Source: Triplophysa rosa (Eukaryota > Chordata > Actinopteri > Cypriniformes > Nemacheilidae). From it: a stretch of 64,000 bases of DNA. Location of the stretch: positions 1,979,078 to 2,043,077 of the forward strand of contig NC_079900.1 in NCBI RefSeq assembly GCF_024868665.1. The letters run 5' to 3'. Position numbers and translations under genes: made by a program. Below, one piece after another: positions 46,734 to 58,808 of this stretch (within the stretch, counting starts at the first letter, position 1; every line of letters begins with the position of its first letter). The notes beneath the pieces are model-generated. The model was not told where the DNA came from. It did not search any database and was given only the letters and a program-made list of their open reading frames with translations.

Positions 46734-47032
46734 CAGTGGTTCTCAAACTGGGGGCCGTGGCCTCCTGGGGGACCCCAAGATGGTTCTGGGGGGCCACAGA
46801 TTTTGTGGCATTTTAGAAATATAGATATTTATTATAAATTTTGAGCAATCAAACATCAGAAAAACAACGCCACCAACCAAAAGAATTGATGTTTTAGCAT
46901 TGTTTAGCGGAATATTTTCTTGGTTTAATTAAAATTTTTAAGTTTAAGATTATAAGTCTTTATTTGGGGGGCCACAAAGCAATGCACTCTACACAAAGGG
47001 GGCCTTACAACAAAAAAGTTTGAGAACCACTG
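46734..47032. mobile_element. non-autonomous hAT element, Charlie-like ends, 8-bp target duplication
   Basis: The ends are CAGTGGTTCTCAAACTGGGG and the inverted AAAGTTTGAGAACCACTG. Perfect 8-bp direct repeats CTTTAAGC flank it at 46726-46733 and 47033-47040. GGGGGCC and GGGGGGCCAC words lie near both ends. At 299 bp without an ORF, this is a MITE of the hAT superfamily. It sits inside an older repeat rich in AGTATACTT words. Confidence 0.9.
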
Positions 47033-47040
47033 CTTTAAGC

Positions 47041-48427
47041 AACATGACTAGTTCACGTTTTTACTTTGTACTGCAACTACAGGGGTTGACTACTAAGTGA
47101 ACTGATTCGTCCAATACTTGTTTTTGCACGTTTGAAAGTACACTTTGAAGTATTCAGTACTCTTAGTATACTCTTAGTAACCTACTAGTTTAGTTTTTAA
47201 ACTGCAAATATATTTGTAGGTGTTCTATTTATATATTATTTTTGCACTTTAACTATACTAGTTTCTATTCAGGTGTTGGTTTATATATGAAAAAATATAC
47301 AGTACATTTAAATGTACTTCAATCAGATTGGAAGTAAATTCCTAGTGTACAATGATCAGCTTCAGTTCAGTTTTATTTGCTGACTTGTTACTGTATATAA
47401 ACTTGAACATGTATGTTTATAAGACGTGAAAGTATGTGAGTATTACTCAAATAAAAGAGTAAACGCAACCACACACAAGCCAAGTATACCTCATGATACT
47501 TTTAAGGATATCTCCATCGAAACATTGATAGACCAAATACTAAGACTTGTAGAAGTGTACTTAAACGTCATTTTCAGTATATTTCTGAGAATGCATGAAA
47601 AGAAGCAAAAGTCTCTTTTTAAATGGGATAGTTTAGTACTGTGTTTGGGTCTCTTGGTGTGTGTTGTGCAGTCTGGTCCAGTGTTTAAACTGGGATCTGC
47701 CGGCTCTCTGGGATATTGTTTCTCCCGTCAGGTGGCCTCTTGTTATGTCCCTGCGGTTTCTTCTCTCACTGTCCATGAAAGAGTAATGAGAGACTCGACC
47801 CTCGGGAAACACGCTCTCTGAAAAGCTTTCTGGTTCTGATTTCATTTACGGGAATCCCGCTGGACTTGCACTAGGAGAAAGGTTGAGGGGATTGTTCTTC
47901 TGCTGACCTGTTTTTGCATGAAATGATCTATACGGATTCAGAATCAACTTGTTAAAAGTCACTTTCACAAACAAAATCCCAACTGGAACAACATTCCCAT
48001 CAACCATTTCAGGTTTAGTTTTAGTTTTAGTGGTAGGTAATAGATGGGGTTAGCACGCGTTATACTGGTTGTGGGAGGTTTGGGATAGAAATGTTAATCC
48101 AGGAACAACAAAGGGTGTTCAGCCAGGAATATGTCCTACTTGGCTAAATCGCTTTGTTTTTACCACGGTACTTCTTTTCTCAAGCTCCAGACAACCTTAA
48201 TCTTTCCGGACTAAAAGCAGACCAACCCATCTTAAAAAAGAGCTGCAAGACATTGGAGTGTTACTAAAAATGACCTTTGACCTGTAAAATTACATGACCT
48301 CTATGTCAGCCGTGTAAGAAGCATAAAGAATCTTTGTTTACTATGGTAAAGCTGTATGTTGGGGAATGTGTCCTGTAGTATTCGTGGTCCGGCTTTAATA
48401 ACTCTCATCCATGATTCTTTCATGTCC
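47041..48427. repeat. AGTATACT-type repeat remnants and plain intergenic DNA
   Basis: Bases 46580-46725 and 47041-47350 share AAGTATAC, GTACTTAA and AGTACATTTAAATGTACTT words, probably one old inverted-repeat element split by the hAT insertion. A similar family occurs at 60470-60650 and 61380-61610. From 47560 on, nothing assignable was seen. The 131-codon plus-strand ORF at 47426-47821 has no recognisable domain. Confidence 0.4.
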
Positions 48428-48890
48428 AGTGGCCTCATTTATAAAATGTTGCGTAGAAACCATCCTAAATTTGATTTTACAATCATTTCTCAAAGTGCGT
48501 CTGTGTGATTCATAGAAAACGCGTGTACGCCTCTCTATCAGATGTGAAATGATCTTGAAATTGTGTGCTGCTGAACAGTTTCAGATTCCCGCCTTTTAAT
48601 GACGTCTTAATAATGTCATTGATATATGAAAGAGCAAATTTCAACGTCCAAATCTTATACAAGCGGCAAGAATGACTTATATTTCTTAAAACCTGCACCA
48701 CTCGGACAAGCACAAGTGCGTACGTCTGCTCAGACCCTGACGTGGCGCCGAGCACTTTTCAACGTCAAAGACCGTTTTTATAAATATGAACGTTGCCGTG
48801 GATTTTTGCGTACACACACTTTACGATCAAATCTGTGCATACGCACCCCGATTGGTCCCGAGCTTTATTTAGCCTGTGAACACAGGGCTC
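48428..48890. repeat. teleost dispersed repeat starting CAGTGGCCTCATTTATAA
   Basis: The opening phrase and the later TTTTTATAAATATGAACG and TTTTTGCGTACACAC words fit a repeat I recall from fish genomes. Ends and target duplication were not resolved. Confidence 0.4.
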
Positions 48891-49397
48891 TGCATCCGTA
48901 AGATTCTCATGGACTCGCTCCAAAACCTGCTCTAATAACACAATACCAAAGCAATATGTTGAACATGATTGAACTGTTTGTGTTAGTATAATAAATTTAA
49001 GGGTTTCATTTTATTTATGGCAACATTAGCAATCTTTTCCCTGATGTGTGTGACTCTGAACAGACCTGATCTAATGTTTAAACAATCTCGATCAAGCAAT
49101 CGTACAGTGTTACATTAAGATGTACGGTGTTGAGAATAATCTCCGCAGACTGGAACAGATGATTCGATTGTAGAGAAATACGTCACACAGAACAGTAAGA
49201 AGCGAGAGACGGATCAGCCTTCTTGTTAGTGTCTTAGTGTAATTCCCCAGGTTATTTAGACCTCAACACGACAGCCAGTCTAACTGCTGAATGACTGTTT
49301 TCAGTAACACGCAAAGGATTTCCATGAAACCACAAGCGTCTAAACGCTCGGTTATTGTTCTTGTGTATAGAAGAATGAAAGATGCTAAAACTCGTAG
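48891..49397. other. intergenic, no supported gene
   Basis: Nothing distinctive was seen. Confidence 0.4.
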
Positions 49398-49991
49398 GCC
49401 CGGTTTCACAGGTTTAGCTTAAGCAAGGACCAGACCTTAGTTAAATTAGGATATTTGAGGCACTTTTATAAAAATGCCATTACTGGTTTGCATCTTGAGA
49501 CAAAACAATGGCACCGACATTTTTTAAGATATGTCAGGGTAAGTTATTTTCAGTTAAGACAGGTCAAACATTTATTTTAGTCTGGGACTAGCCTTAAAGT
49601 CCCCGTGAACCGGACGTTGCCATCGTTTTTACTTCCGTATTTTGACGCATTTCCGATTGAAATGGAATTTCGAATGAGAAAAATAGTGGGCGTGGCTTTC
49701 GTTTTTCTCTGCGATATGATTGGATGTATGAAAACAGCCGTTGCATTTTGAGATTGAACTGGCAGTAGACTGACAGTTGAAGGGGAGGAGTAAACGGATG
49801 CTCCGCCCAAGCCGTCTCACATACGTCATTTAAGTCATTACCGGACAGAAGTGCATTTTCAGATTTTAACTCAAGATTAATAAACTACATTGATAAACTA
49901 TTTACTATAAACGCTGCAATATTTCATGAAAAAATAGGCAGTGTAATTTTTTATTTCACTGGGACTTTAAGCCTTGTCTGTGAAACCGGGC
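49398..49991. mobile_element. outer MITE with GCCCGGTTTCACAG ends, split by a younger MITE
   Basis: The left end GCCCGGTTTCACAG is mirrored by CTGTGAAACCGGGC at the right. Between TCTGGGACTAGCC and GCCTTGTCTGTGAAACC the element is interrupted by the TTAA-flanked MITE at 49598-49966. Removing that and one TTAA restores a phrase that fits the usual continuous form of this family. Confidence 0.8.
49598..49966. mobile_element. TTAA-inserting MITE, copy 2 (nested)
   Basis: Terminal repeats AGTCCCCGTGAA and TTTCACTGGGACT are flanked by TTAA on both sides (49594-49597 and 49967-49970). The body matches copies 24682-25104 and 57620-58021. Confidence 0.88.
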
Positions 49992-51059
49992 AATATTGTC
50001 CAACTGTAGTTTTTTGTTTTTTATTGTTTGAATCATTCACTCTGTTTTTACAACTTCAGTAGAAAGTGTACTTTGTGTATTGTTTGCATGTGTATACCAT
50101 TTTATAAAAATGTTATTCTTAAACCCTGTCGGTATTAGTGTTAATCTACCCTGACAGGCTACCATACTCAATTATGTATTTAGGTATTATGTTGATTACA
50201 TTTTTGTACTTATTTGTAGTCAGTATGATGAAATGTGTTAGCAGCAGTGTTCATGTACTTTAATCCGTTGACGTGGCATCCGTTTAAAGCCCGAGACAAT
50301 GTGGTCAGACAGGTGGTAAATCTCCTGCAGAGCTGTAAATGAATCCTGTTACTGTAAACACATCTGACATCAGAAATAAATGCATAAAAGTGCAGCCTTG
50401 TCTTACAAAAACATAATGTTCCGTGGTAAAGATGCTAATACCGTGGTACCAAAAGATCATTTTCATATTCACCATGGTATTTACATAGCATTCCACAGTA
50501 TTTTACTCATCTTCATGTCGTTCCAAATCAGACATTTGTCTTGTGGTTTGAAAATATTCTCTCTTTTTTTGTTTTCAGAAATATATATAAACTTAATATA
50601 AACTCATTCTCATGTTTTTTCTGTCACAACCCCCCGAGCTGTTCTTCACTGGAACATGCTGTTTCACATTAACATTGTGCAAGTTTGATAAATGATAGAA
50701 AGCATCGGAAATTATTATGGATTTAACTTGCTCTCTACTGGTAATGTGATGGGTTTTATTGATTGGATGTTATCTGGCATGTGGAAACTAATAGAACACC
50801 ACTATATCCTACTGGAATAAGACCCCAAACACACTACAAAAATGAATTTTGTAATGGTTTTAATGGTTATCAGCTGATGATTGATAATGTAAACCATTAT
50901 TTTCCATTGTTTTATTCAGCACAGGAATAACAAAAGTTAACCTGTTTATAGTTCACAAGCATGTTACATGACAGAAAACCAGTTCAATGACACAAGAAAG
51001 ACGTCACTTGTCCTGCTCGCTGTAAATATGAACACAGAACACCGTTCAAACTGGTAAAG
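49992..51059. other. intergenic, no supported gene
   Basis: This is AT-rich DNA. CCATGGTATTTACATAGCAT near 50472 recalls the inverted-repeat MITE at 38255. Confidence 0.4.
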
Positions 51060-51516
51060 CAACTCTCCACCCAACGCCCCGCCCTCCATTGCGCGTCAAA
51101 CAAAAAGAGCTCATTCCCCCCGCTGATTGGATGGATTCGTCGGCCGCCTCATGCCTACCGCGCTACCATTGGCCGGAAACCCCGTCAGTCAAACCCGCCG
51201 GAAAAATGCACGAAAAGCTCCGGTTGTGTGCTGTGAGAGAATGACAAGGGGAAAGGAAGAGAAATATCGGACGCGTGAAGGTCTGATCTAATGAAACATG
51301 AGTGTATGTCTGAGTAAAGGTCGATTCGAGCAGTTATGGTGCCACGCGCGCGTTTGAAAGAGGCGTTTGATTTCTGGGTCTGAGTGATTATTTGAATGAC
51401 GTTAGGAGTTTCTTTGACAGGCCTTGGATAAGTTATCAGAGTCGTCTTCAGCATCGGACATCGTCAGAGGTTCATTTTTTGATCTCGCCCGTGTTTGTGT
51501 CTGTGACGTTGTGGAC
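51060..51516 (+). promoter_or_regulatory. mmd promoter and 5' UTR
   Basis: A CpG-rich block before the mmd start codon contains CCCCGCCC (Sp1-type GC box, about 51078), CTGATTGG (inverted CCAAT, about 51122) and CATTGGCCGG (about 51167). No TATA box was seen. The transcription start was not determined. Confidence 0.55.
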
Positions 51517-54500
51517 ATGAAGAGGGTTAATAGTTTCCAGAGGTGAGTCGGAGCTTTAGCTGTCCAGCTAACGGTCTGATTACGAGGAACGTTATCAGTC
51601 TGATCTCACGTCTTTTTAAACAGTTTTTTAGAGGACCTGTTCTGTGTTACTGAATGATCGATCATACACCATGCATCATTATTGACTGCATTCAGAGATC
51701 AGACCACGAGAAGTATTACGTTAGATCACACATCTGTTCTGTATTGAGATCAGACTGTGCTTTTATTTGCATGGACTCTATATGATGCATTCAGAGTTTT
51801 ACTCTATTGAAGAGATTGGACCATGCACTGAGACAAAACATCATTCTGTGATCTGATTATGAGTAAAGGTATTTATTGGGTGTAAGGTTATTCAGATCAG
51901 ACCATGCATGCAGAGCATACCCTACATCTCAGACCTCACCATGTCTTCATTTTAGGATGGTGCTGTGACTCTACTTGAGGATGAGACCGTGCATCTGTTG
52001 AAGTTACTAATGATGAGATCGGACCATCATTATTAACGTCATCCTGTGGTGGTCTGATCATGCTTTTATCCTAATGCGTGGGTGTAGGAAACGAGAGAGA
52101 GATATGCAGTGCATATGCAGATACCTCTACAATCTACATTCATTTTAATTTCTCTCTCATTTGTTTCTGTTTTTATTTCCGAAGAAATCTCTGAGACTAG
52201 TTTGATCCTTAAAGGGATTCTTCACCCAAAAAAGAACATTCTGTCATCATTTGCTCACCCATGTCTGTATAAATGACTTTGTTCTGATGAACACATAGAA
52301 AGATATTTGGAAGAATGTTAGCAGTTTTCAATTCTGTGACATTGACTGCCATAGTAGGAAAAATTAAACGTAGTGTCTATTTACACTGAGTACAAATAGC
52401 CCGCCTTGTTGGCAGATACTATTTACACTAGCTCCGCCCACCAATATGTGATTGGAATAGAGAAAGTGTAAGATTGACGCCATTTGAAACAGCGACTGGA
52501 GTGGCATAAAGTGTAAAGTCTGTATAGCGTGGCATGGGAGACCGGGCTTCTAATCCCGCTGAAAACCTTCTTTAACCTTTTGTATTACTTTACAGATCAC
52601 AAAGGCATTTGTTTTCAATAAAATTGATTTAAGACTTAAAATTCATTTTTATTAAGGTTAGAGGTAGGTATAGGGCTTTAATATATTTTAATATTTTTTA
52701 TAAATATAATGATTTACTGGCTATTAATATTGCTTATTACACGGCTCATTTGAATGCTTGATTCTGATTGGCCAGTCGCGACATTCCGAGGGTTGTTATT
52801 TTCAAATAACAACCGCTCAAAACTAGGGTTGTAACTATACACTCAGCTCACGATTGGGTACATATCTCGATGCTGGGTTCACGATACGAGACACATCTCG
52901 AAATTTTGAACAAAATTCAAATAACATTTATTTTCAAAATATTAACAATTTCTCTAACTTATTTTGTTGCACGCACAACTTAATAAAGAATTTTAACATT
53001 TTAAGGCTTAACTGAAATTAGAATTAAGTTCAGTGTCAATTTTGACCACAAATTTTGATTTAGTTTTAGTCTAAAATGCTATTTAGTTTTAGTCATCCCA
53101 ATTTATCATAGTTCTAGTCTATTTTTAGTCGACGAAATCTACATTATATTAGTCTACTAAAATCTATCTGGATTAACTCATTTAACTGGTGTAATTAAAT
53201 GTTCCATACAAAGATTTAACTGTTACTTTACCTTGGAATTAAATTAAACCAGGTCATTACCTTTATTTTTGAGAAAAGTTGAGTAACTACTGGATATGCA
53301 TTGTTGTAACACAGAGAATATTAGACCATGAACGACATGTAGCAGTTCATTCAGTCTCATTTTTACTCAATTTACTTGTTCGTTCAGTGAAGGGCGTGTT
53401 CATTCAGTACATTCAACCAATGAAACGCTCTGACAGAGCTCACGCTCAAGCGCTATTGGCTCGTGTCTGTCTTTGCGTGAGACAGTAACGAATGAGAAAA
53501 ATCTTTCAAAAAGACATATTACATAAACTGTATTATATTTCTTCAATCATGAAGATCACATACTTGTTTTTTAGCATGTCATTCAATCTTTTAATCTACA
53601 GTACGACTCACTTCATCGCTTCTCTGATCGGAACAGCGCTGGTTTCTTTTGGTTTACTTTATGTTGTATATCACGTTATGCAGCAGCTCACGTTAGCGGA
53701 TAAATTAACATTGGCATTTAAAAACGTTTGTGCTGCCTTTGTAATGAGTTTCGCCTGCAGTCACGCTTCAAGTTTGCTGTGTTTTAATGGCGATTGTGAA
53801 GGAAAATATGAGGCTTTGTAAACCACTGGGAGACACAGATTGTGTCTTGTGCTTCTCTCTCTAGCGCATATGTGAGATAAGCACACGCGACGCGCTAGCG
53901 CAGTCGAACGAATAGAATTAATCATCGTAAAATATCCCCATCTCTCAACGATGCGCATCGTAACATTTTTGCATCGCGAAATATCGTAATACGAAGTATC
54001 GTTACACACCTACTCAAAACTAATAACACCCTGTAACGTTAACCCGGATGCTGCAAATCATTTTGAGATGGGCAATTTAATATTACACCAAAATGAATTA
54101 TAAATATGTCTTTTAATAACATATAAGACATATTTACAAACGATGAAACCAACTTGCCTGTTCGTGACGTTTGAACGTCGTTTCTTACTTTAAAACCGAA
54201 ACTAAACGGCTTTTCCTCGCGGAAGGTCTGCATTCGGTAAAAATGAGCTAATAAGATATTTCAAATTTACATTTTATGTCCAGTTTTTTTTTCTCATGTG
54301 GCAAGTAGCCGTGTAATAAACATAATGTTTAATGCACAACAATACTGAGGTGCAAATAGTAACGTTATCTGCCACTATTTTTAGTAAAAAGCATCTAACT
54401 ACTATTTCTACTTAATCCAAAGAAAATAGGCCCTACAGCTATTTTTGGTTAGTGTAAATAGCATATCGCTAAGAAATGTCGCTATTTTACTTACACCTTT

Positions 54501-57500
54501 TTACACTTTTACTTGGTGTAAACAGAACTCACTACTATTTAAACTCAGTGTAAATAGCATCTGTTGCTATTTTCACTTAGTGTAAATACAATAGCATCAA
54601 TTGCTATTGACAGTTAGTGCGAATAGCCGCTGCCAAAATGAAATGGTAGTCAAAGGCGCCCCAGAACTGTTTGTGTTCCTTAATTCTTCAAAATATCTCA
54701 TTTTGTGTTCAACAGAACAACAACATATACCATATTTTTGATCCTACTATGGTAGTGGATGATGTCACAGAACTGAAAATTGCTAACATTCTTACAAATA
54801 TCTTTCTTTGTGTTTAACAGAACAAATACATTTATATAGGTTTGAAACAACCTGAGGGTGAGTAAATGATGACAGAATTTTTATTTTGGGGTGAACTGTC
54901 CCTTTAAATGAAACATTAAAAAGATAAACTTTGTAACTTTGACTTGGGTAGGTTTTTGTCTCTATTGGACTCATACTGTAGTTTTATTTGTGCTGGTTTT
55001 GTTATTCCGAGTATGTGTGTCCCGTGGATCCTCTTGTGTCTCATTAAATATGAATGTGTTGTTGTTTGTTGTGTTTCAGGTTTATGAACAGCCGGGCGGC
55101 TGCCAACTGCCGTTACAAACCCACATGTTATGAGCACGCGGCCAACTGCTACACCCACGCCGTAAGAGAACATTCACTCATTCATACGTGATGTTCAATT
55201 CAACCCATCCGACGTCATGTGACGTTCCCAGATCTTGCCCTGTCGTACTTCTGTAGAATTGCATTTTATTTGTATCAGTCGTGAAATGTCTCTCTCTTTA
55301 TGTCTCGGCAGCTCTTGATCGTCCCAGCGTTTGTGGGCATGGCTCTGTTATACCGGCTGTCCGATGATCGCTGGGAACGCATCACGGCCTGGGTGTACGG
55401 CATGGGTCTGATCGGCCTGTTCCTCGTCTCCACCGTCTTTCACATCATCTCGTGGAAAAAGAGCCACATGAGGTCAGTTTCCGACGGTAAACAGTACATC
55501 ACGAGGTCATTTGTGTATTTGTGTTGTGATTATTTAAACAGCAGTGTGGCTCCAGGTTCAGCAAAGGATTCTGGGTAAAGCGATGGTTGCGCTTAAGCTT
55601 AAGTTGCGACTTAAGACCCACGATAGATATGAGCAGCAGGAAATGATGTCACGCTCCAGGGCATGTTTTAGAGCCAAATTAGGTCATGTATGCACATCTC
55701 AATGTGACCGAGAACTGATTTGGTTCTTGTTTTGTTTTAGGAACATGGAGCACTGCTTCCACATGTGTGACCGAGTGGTTATATACTTCTTCATCGCTGC
55801 CTCTTATACGCCGTGGTAAAGTTATGTCTGTAAACTCTTGATCTGAAAACATTGAATCAAAATGTTTCTACACTTACAATATAACCGTGGGATGGCGTAT
55901 CTTTTGTGGTATTTATGTTGTGTTGAAGCAGTTTCTGAAATGAGACGGTATTTTGTACCGTATGTTCACTTTCGTCTCAGTGTGTGAATAATTCAGCGTG
56001 TCTGAGGGTTGTGTTAAGCATGCAAACGCAAAAGTGAAGTGATATTTAACTCCTGTAACCGAGAGGCTTTATAGAACACTGACAGACACAAAAAGCTCTC
56101 TGTCGGGAATCTTCGACCATCTGCATTATTACACATTTTATTAGCTGCATCTGGTAAAATTAAGTATTTATAATATTAATAATATAATTTACAGTTTGAA
56201 GGATTGTTTATTGTAATTACTAATGACAAATACGATGATTTCCTGACACATTATCAACACAATATTTATTTACTAAACCAATGCAAAGTTTAGTAAAACT
56301 ATTAAAACATTTCTATTTATTAATACAAAGCAAAAACTAACTAAAGCAATTAACTAATTAAATTAACTAAAGCAAAAAGTTAGAAATGTTGCTTCAGCAA
56401 TAACCTGAAGTAAGTAAGAGGCACTAAAATAAAAAATAAAAGAAAATAATGAACACTGAAATAACTATATATATATATATATATAATTTATAACACGGCT
56501 CGTTGGAATGCTTTATTCTGATTGGCCAGTCGCAACATTTGCAGGTTCGTTATTCCCAGATAACAACATCTCAAAACTAATAACGCTTTTTTTTTTGATA
56601 AATTTTTGACATTTGAACGTCATTTCTTACCTTAAAACCGAAAGTAAACCTCTTTTCTGATCACACTGTCGGGGCTTATTTCTGCGATGACATCTGGCTG
56701 CCTGTACATTATCCCTTATATAATAACTCTTATATTATAATATTATGTCTTATAAAGTTAATGAGTGTACTACCCTTAACCCTTTAAACCTGAATCTGTG
56801 TGTTTACTGTAATGTGTGCGTTTTTGTGTATTGATGACACTGATGATGTGTGTGTTTATTATGGCGCTCATGAAGGCTGTGTGTATGTTTGTGTTCTTGC
56901 AGGCTGAATCTACGCGAGCTCGGCCCTCTCGCCGCTCACATGAGATGGTTCGTGTGGCTGATGGCAGCCGCGGGAACAATCTATGTGTTTAACTATCATG
57001 AGCAGTACGTTTATCATCAGACGTTTTTGTCAATGAAAGATTCTTACAGTCTCAGATGTGATTTTGCAACTATTAGGTTATTAGTAAAGAAATAATCAAC
57101 AAGCCTTTTGATTTTTTATCATTTCATATTTTTTCGCAAGGTTAGCGAGCGTTGGATATGTGGGTTGAAGACACAATACAGAAATTTTGGGAGTTTTCAT
57201 TTCGATGTAATCAGCTACTTACCTGCAAAACCTTGTGATAATAGAGATGCTAAATTCTTTTTTTTTGCACCGATGTCTTTGTTCTTTGTTATTGATGTGT
57301 GTGTTTTTTGTAATTGTTCAGGTATAAATTAGTGGAGTTGGCCTTCTATCTGACCATGGGTTTTTTCCCGGCTCTGGTGGTGACATCAATGGTGAGTGTT
57401 TGAGCTCATTCCCTGTTGATCTTAACAACTTAATCTGATCCTTAAATTATACATGCGCAAATCCGCATTAACACACCCAAAATTAACTAGACAACATGTA

Positions 57501-58808
57501 ACAGAGTGTAAACAGGGGACATATAACAGACTGTTTTACTACATTCTCTTGTGATATTTCACTAGCAATCTAATGTAAATGAACACCATCGTAGTCATTC
57601 ATTTTAATGTGTTGTTTAAAGTCCCCGTGAACCGGAAGTTGCGATTGTTTTTACTTCCATATTTTGACGCATTTTCGAATGAAAAGGAATTTCAAAAGAG
57701 AAAATTAGTGGGTGTGGCTTGTTTTTTTTACAGCAAATTGATTGGATGTAAAAAACAGCTGTGCATTTTGAAATGAAAGTGGTAGCAGACTGACAGTTGA
57801 AGGGGAGGAGTTAACAGATGCTCCGCCCAAGCTGTCTAATTTACGTCATTTGGGATGAATCGTCATTTCAGGGCGGAAGTGCATTTTCAGATTTTAACTG
57901 AAGATTATGAGGGCACATGAATTTTAAAAAGAGAATGACCCACATTGATAAGCTATTTACTATAAACGCTGCAACATTTCATGAAAAAATAAGAATTGTC
58001 ATTTTTAATGTCACTGGGACTTTAAGCATTAAATATTCTGTTTATTTTGTGGAACAAATTCTTTATTTTAAATTTACAAAATGTTAAGTCACTAGTATTT
58101 TATTTCTTTTTTTCCTGCTTTGGGTTTTTCCGTCTGAGGGTAAATGAGATCATCTTCTCCTTTAACACCGTTTGTCACGACAACATGTTTGACCTGCCGT
58201 CCTGATATGTCTTTTGTGAGATATCTGTCAGATGTCTCTATTCAACTGACTCATAACCGGCTAATATTATTGTTATTCTAAAATCTAGACACACCGGTCG
58301 GATCTGTTTCAGAGAGAGGTTTTATTTGACCACATGCTGAATGAAATAGACTTCTTTTTTCCATTTTTATTGATAAATTTGCTATTCATATGCCGTGTAT
58401 ATTGCTATATATTTTTATTCCTTATGATTTAGACATGAAGTATAATATGTGTCATTGTGTGCTCTATCGCCCTCTTGTGGCTGGTCCTGTTAGTTCATTA
58501 AATTTCCATACCAAGGTCAATGAATTAAAAATAAAGATTAGCTGAAAACAAATTTTATTTATTTGAATGAAATGTTTTTAATGTTGTGCTCTTGTTTTAA
58601 ACAGAGCAACACAGATGGATTGTATGAGCTGGCATTCGGGGGTTTCGTCTACTGTCTGGGCGTCGTCTTTTTCAAATCGGACGGCGTGATTCCGTTCGCT
58701 CACGCCATCTGGCACGTGTTTGTGGCGCTGGCTGCCTCCATCCACTACTACGCCATCTGGAAATACCTGTACCGCAGTCCCCTGCCCGAGGACATCAGAG
58801 ATGCCTGA
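51517..58808 (+). CDS. mmd: monocyte to macrophage differentiation factor (PAQR11), seven exons
   Basis: Exons are 51517-51542, 55080-55161, 55312-55472, 55741-55815, 56903-57004, 57322-57391 and 58605-58808. All have GT-AG borders and join in frame to 239 residues (human MMD 238). The protein is a seven-pass member of the PAQR family, reported in Golgi and lysosomal membranes. The family's metal-site pattern is visible: STVFH (His80), HCFHMCD (Asp100) and HAIWH (His205, His209). Other matches are NRYK-type [36 protein letters not shown] and [16 protein letters not shown]. The start [10 protein letters not shown] aligns with human MRFKNRFQRF. The human C-terminal tail differs. Intron 1 (3.5 kb) and intron 6 carry transposon insertions. 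Confidence 0.97.
52734..54319. mobile_element. third-level element with TTATTACACGGCT ends
   Basis: The left end TTATTACACGGCT is mirrored by AGCCGTGTAATAA at 54307-54319. The parts outside the inner hAT insertion match the copy at 56487-56680: GATTCTGATTGGCCAGTCGC, CTCAAAACTAATAAC and TTTCTTACTTTAAAACCGAAA. Non-coding. Confidence 0.75.
52824..54012. mobile_element. innermost non-autonomous hAT element with 8-bp target duplication
   Basis: The ends are TAGGGTTGTAACTATAC and the inverted GTATCGTTACACACCTA. Perfect 8-bp repeats CTCAAAAC flank it at 52816-52823 and 54013-54020. The related copy at 56487-56680 shows the uninterrupted site CTCAAAACTAA. ORFs inside (for example 53492-53821) do not resemble a transposase, so the element is non-autonomous. 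Confidence 0.85.
56466..56485. repeat. (TA)n microsatellite in mmd intron 4
   Basis: A short uninterrupted TA tract of about 20 bases directly before the element at 56487. Confidence 0.8.
56487..56680. mobile_element. TTATAACACGGCT-type element, copy 2, with empty hAT site
   Basis: It begins TTTATAACACGGCTCG and matches the element at 52734-54319, including TTCTGATTGGCCAGTCGC and CTTAAAACCGAAAGTAAAC. At 56570-56580 it reads CTCAAAACTAA without interruption. The right end is degraded. Confidence 0.65.
57620..58021. mobile_element. TTAA-inserting MITE, copy 3 (mmd intron 6)
   Basis: The ends are AGTCCCCGTGAA and TCACTGGGACT with TTAA on both sides (57616-57619 and 58022-58025). It is 402 bp long and close to copy 1 over its whole length. 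Confidence 0.85.

Larger units (their letters stand above)
52374..54650. mobile_element. second-level element with TATTTACACT(G/A)AGTG repeats
   Basis: The left end reads TAGTGTCTATTTACACTGAG. Toward the right end, inverted and direct forms recur: CTCAGTGTAAATAGCATC, CTTAGTGTAAATAC and AGTTAGTGCGAATAGC. The boundaries are approximate. It is interrupted by the element at 52734-54319. Confidence 0.5.
52209..54907. mobile_element. palindromic cyprinid MITE split into two halves (outermost of four nested elements)
   Basis: The left half (52209-52372) starts TTAAAGGGATTCTTCACCC and ends near CTGCCATAGTAGG. The right half (54655-54907) starts near TTCTTCAAAATATCTC, has CCTACTATGGTAG and ends TGAACTGTCCCTTTAA. 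The halves are inverted copies of each other, as in intact members of the family, but are separated by about 2.3 kb of other elements. Confidence 0.75.

Noticed and set aside
47426..47821. 131-codon ORF between smim36 and mmd
   Set aside because: Its first part overlaps AGTATACTT-type repeat DNA and its translation matches no family; no supporting splice or promoter signals.
52525..52565. tRNA-like words (GCGTGGCATGGGAGACC and CTTCTAATCCCGC)
   Set aside because: They hint at a tRNA-derived segment, but no complete cloverleaf with proper arms could be folded by eye, so no tRNA or SINE head was called.
53492..53821. 109-codon hydrophobic ORF inside the innermost nested element
   Set aside because: It lies wholly within a non-autonomous hAT element and does not resemble a transposase or a known membrane protein.
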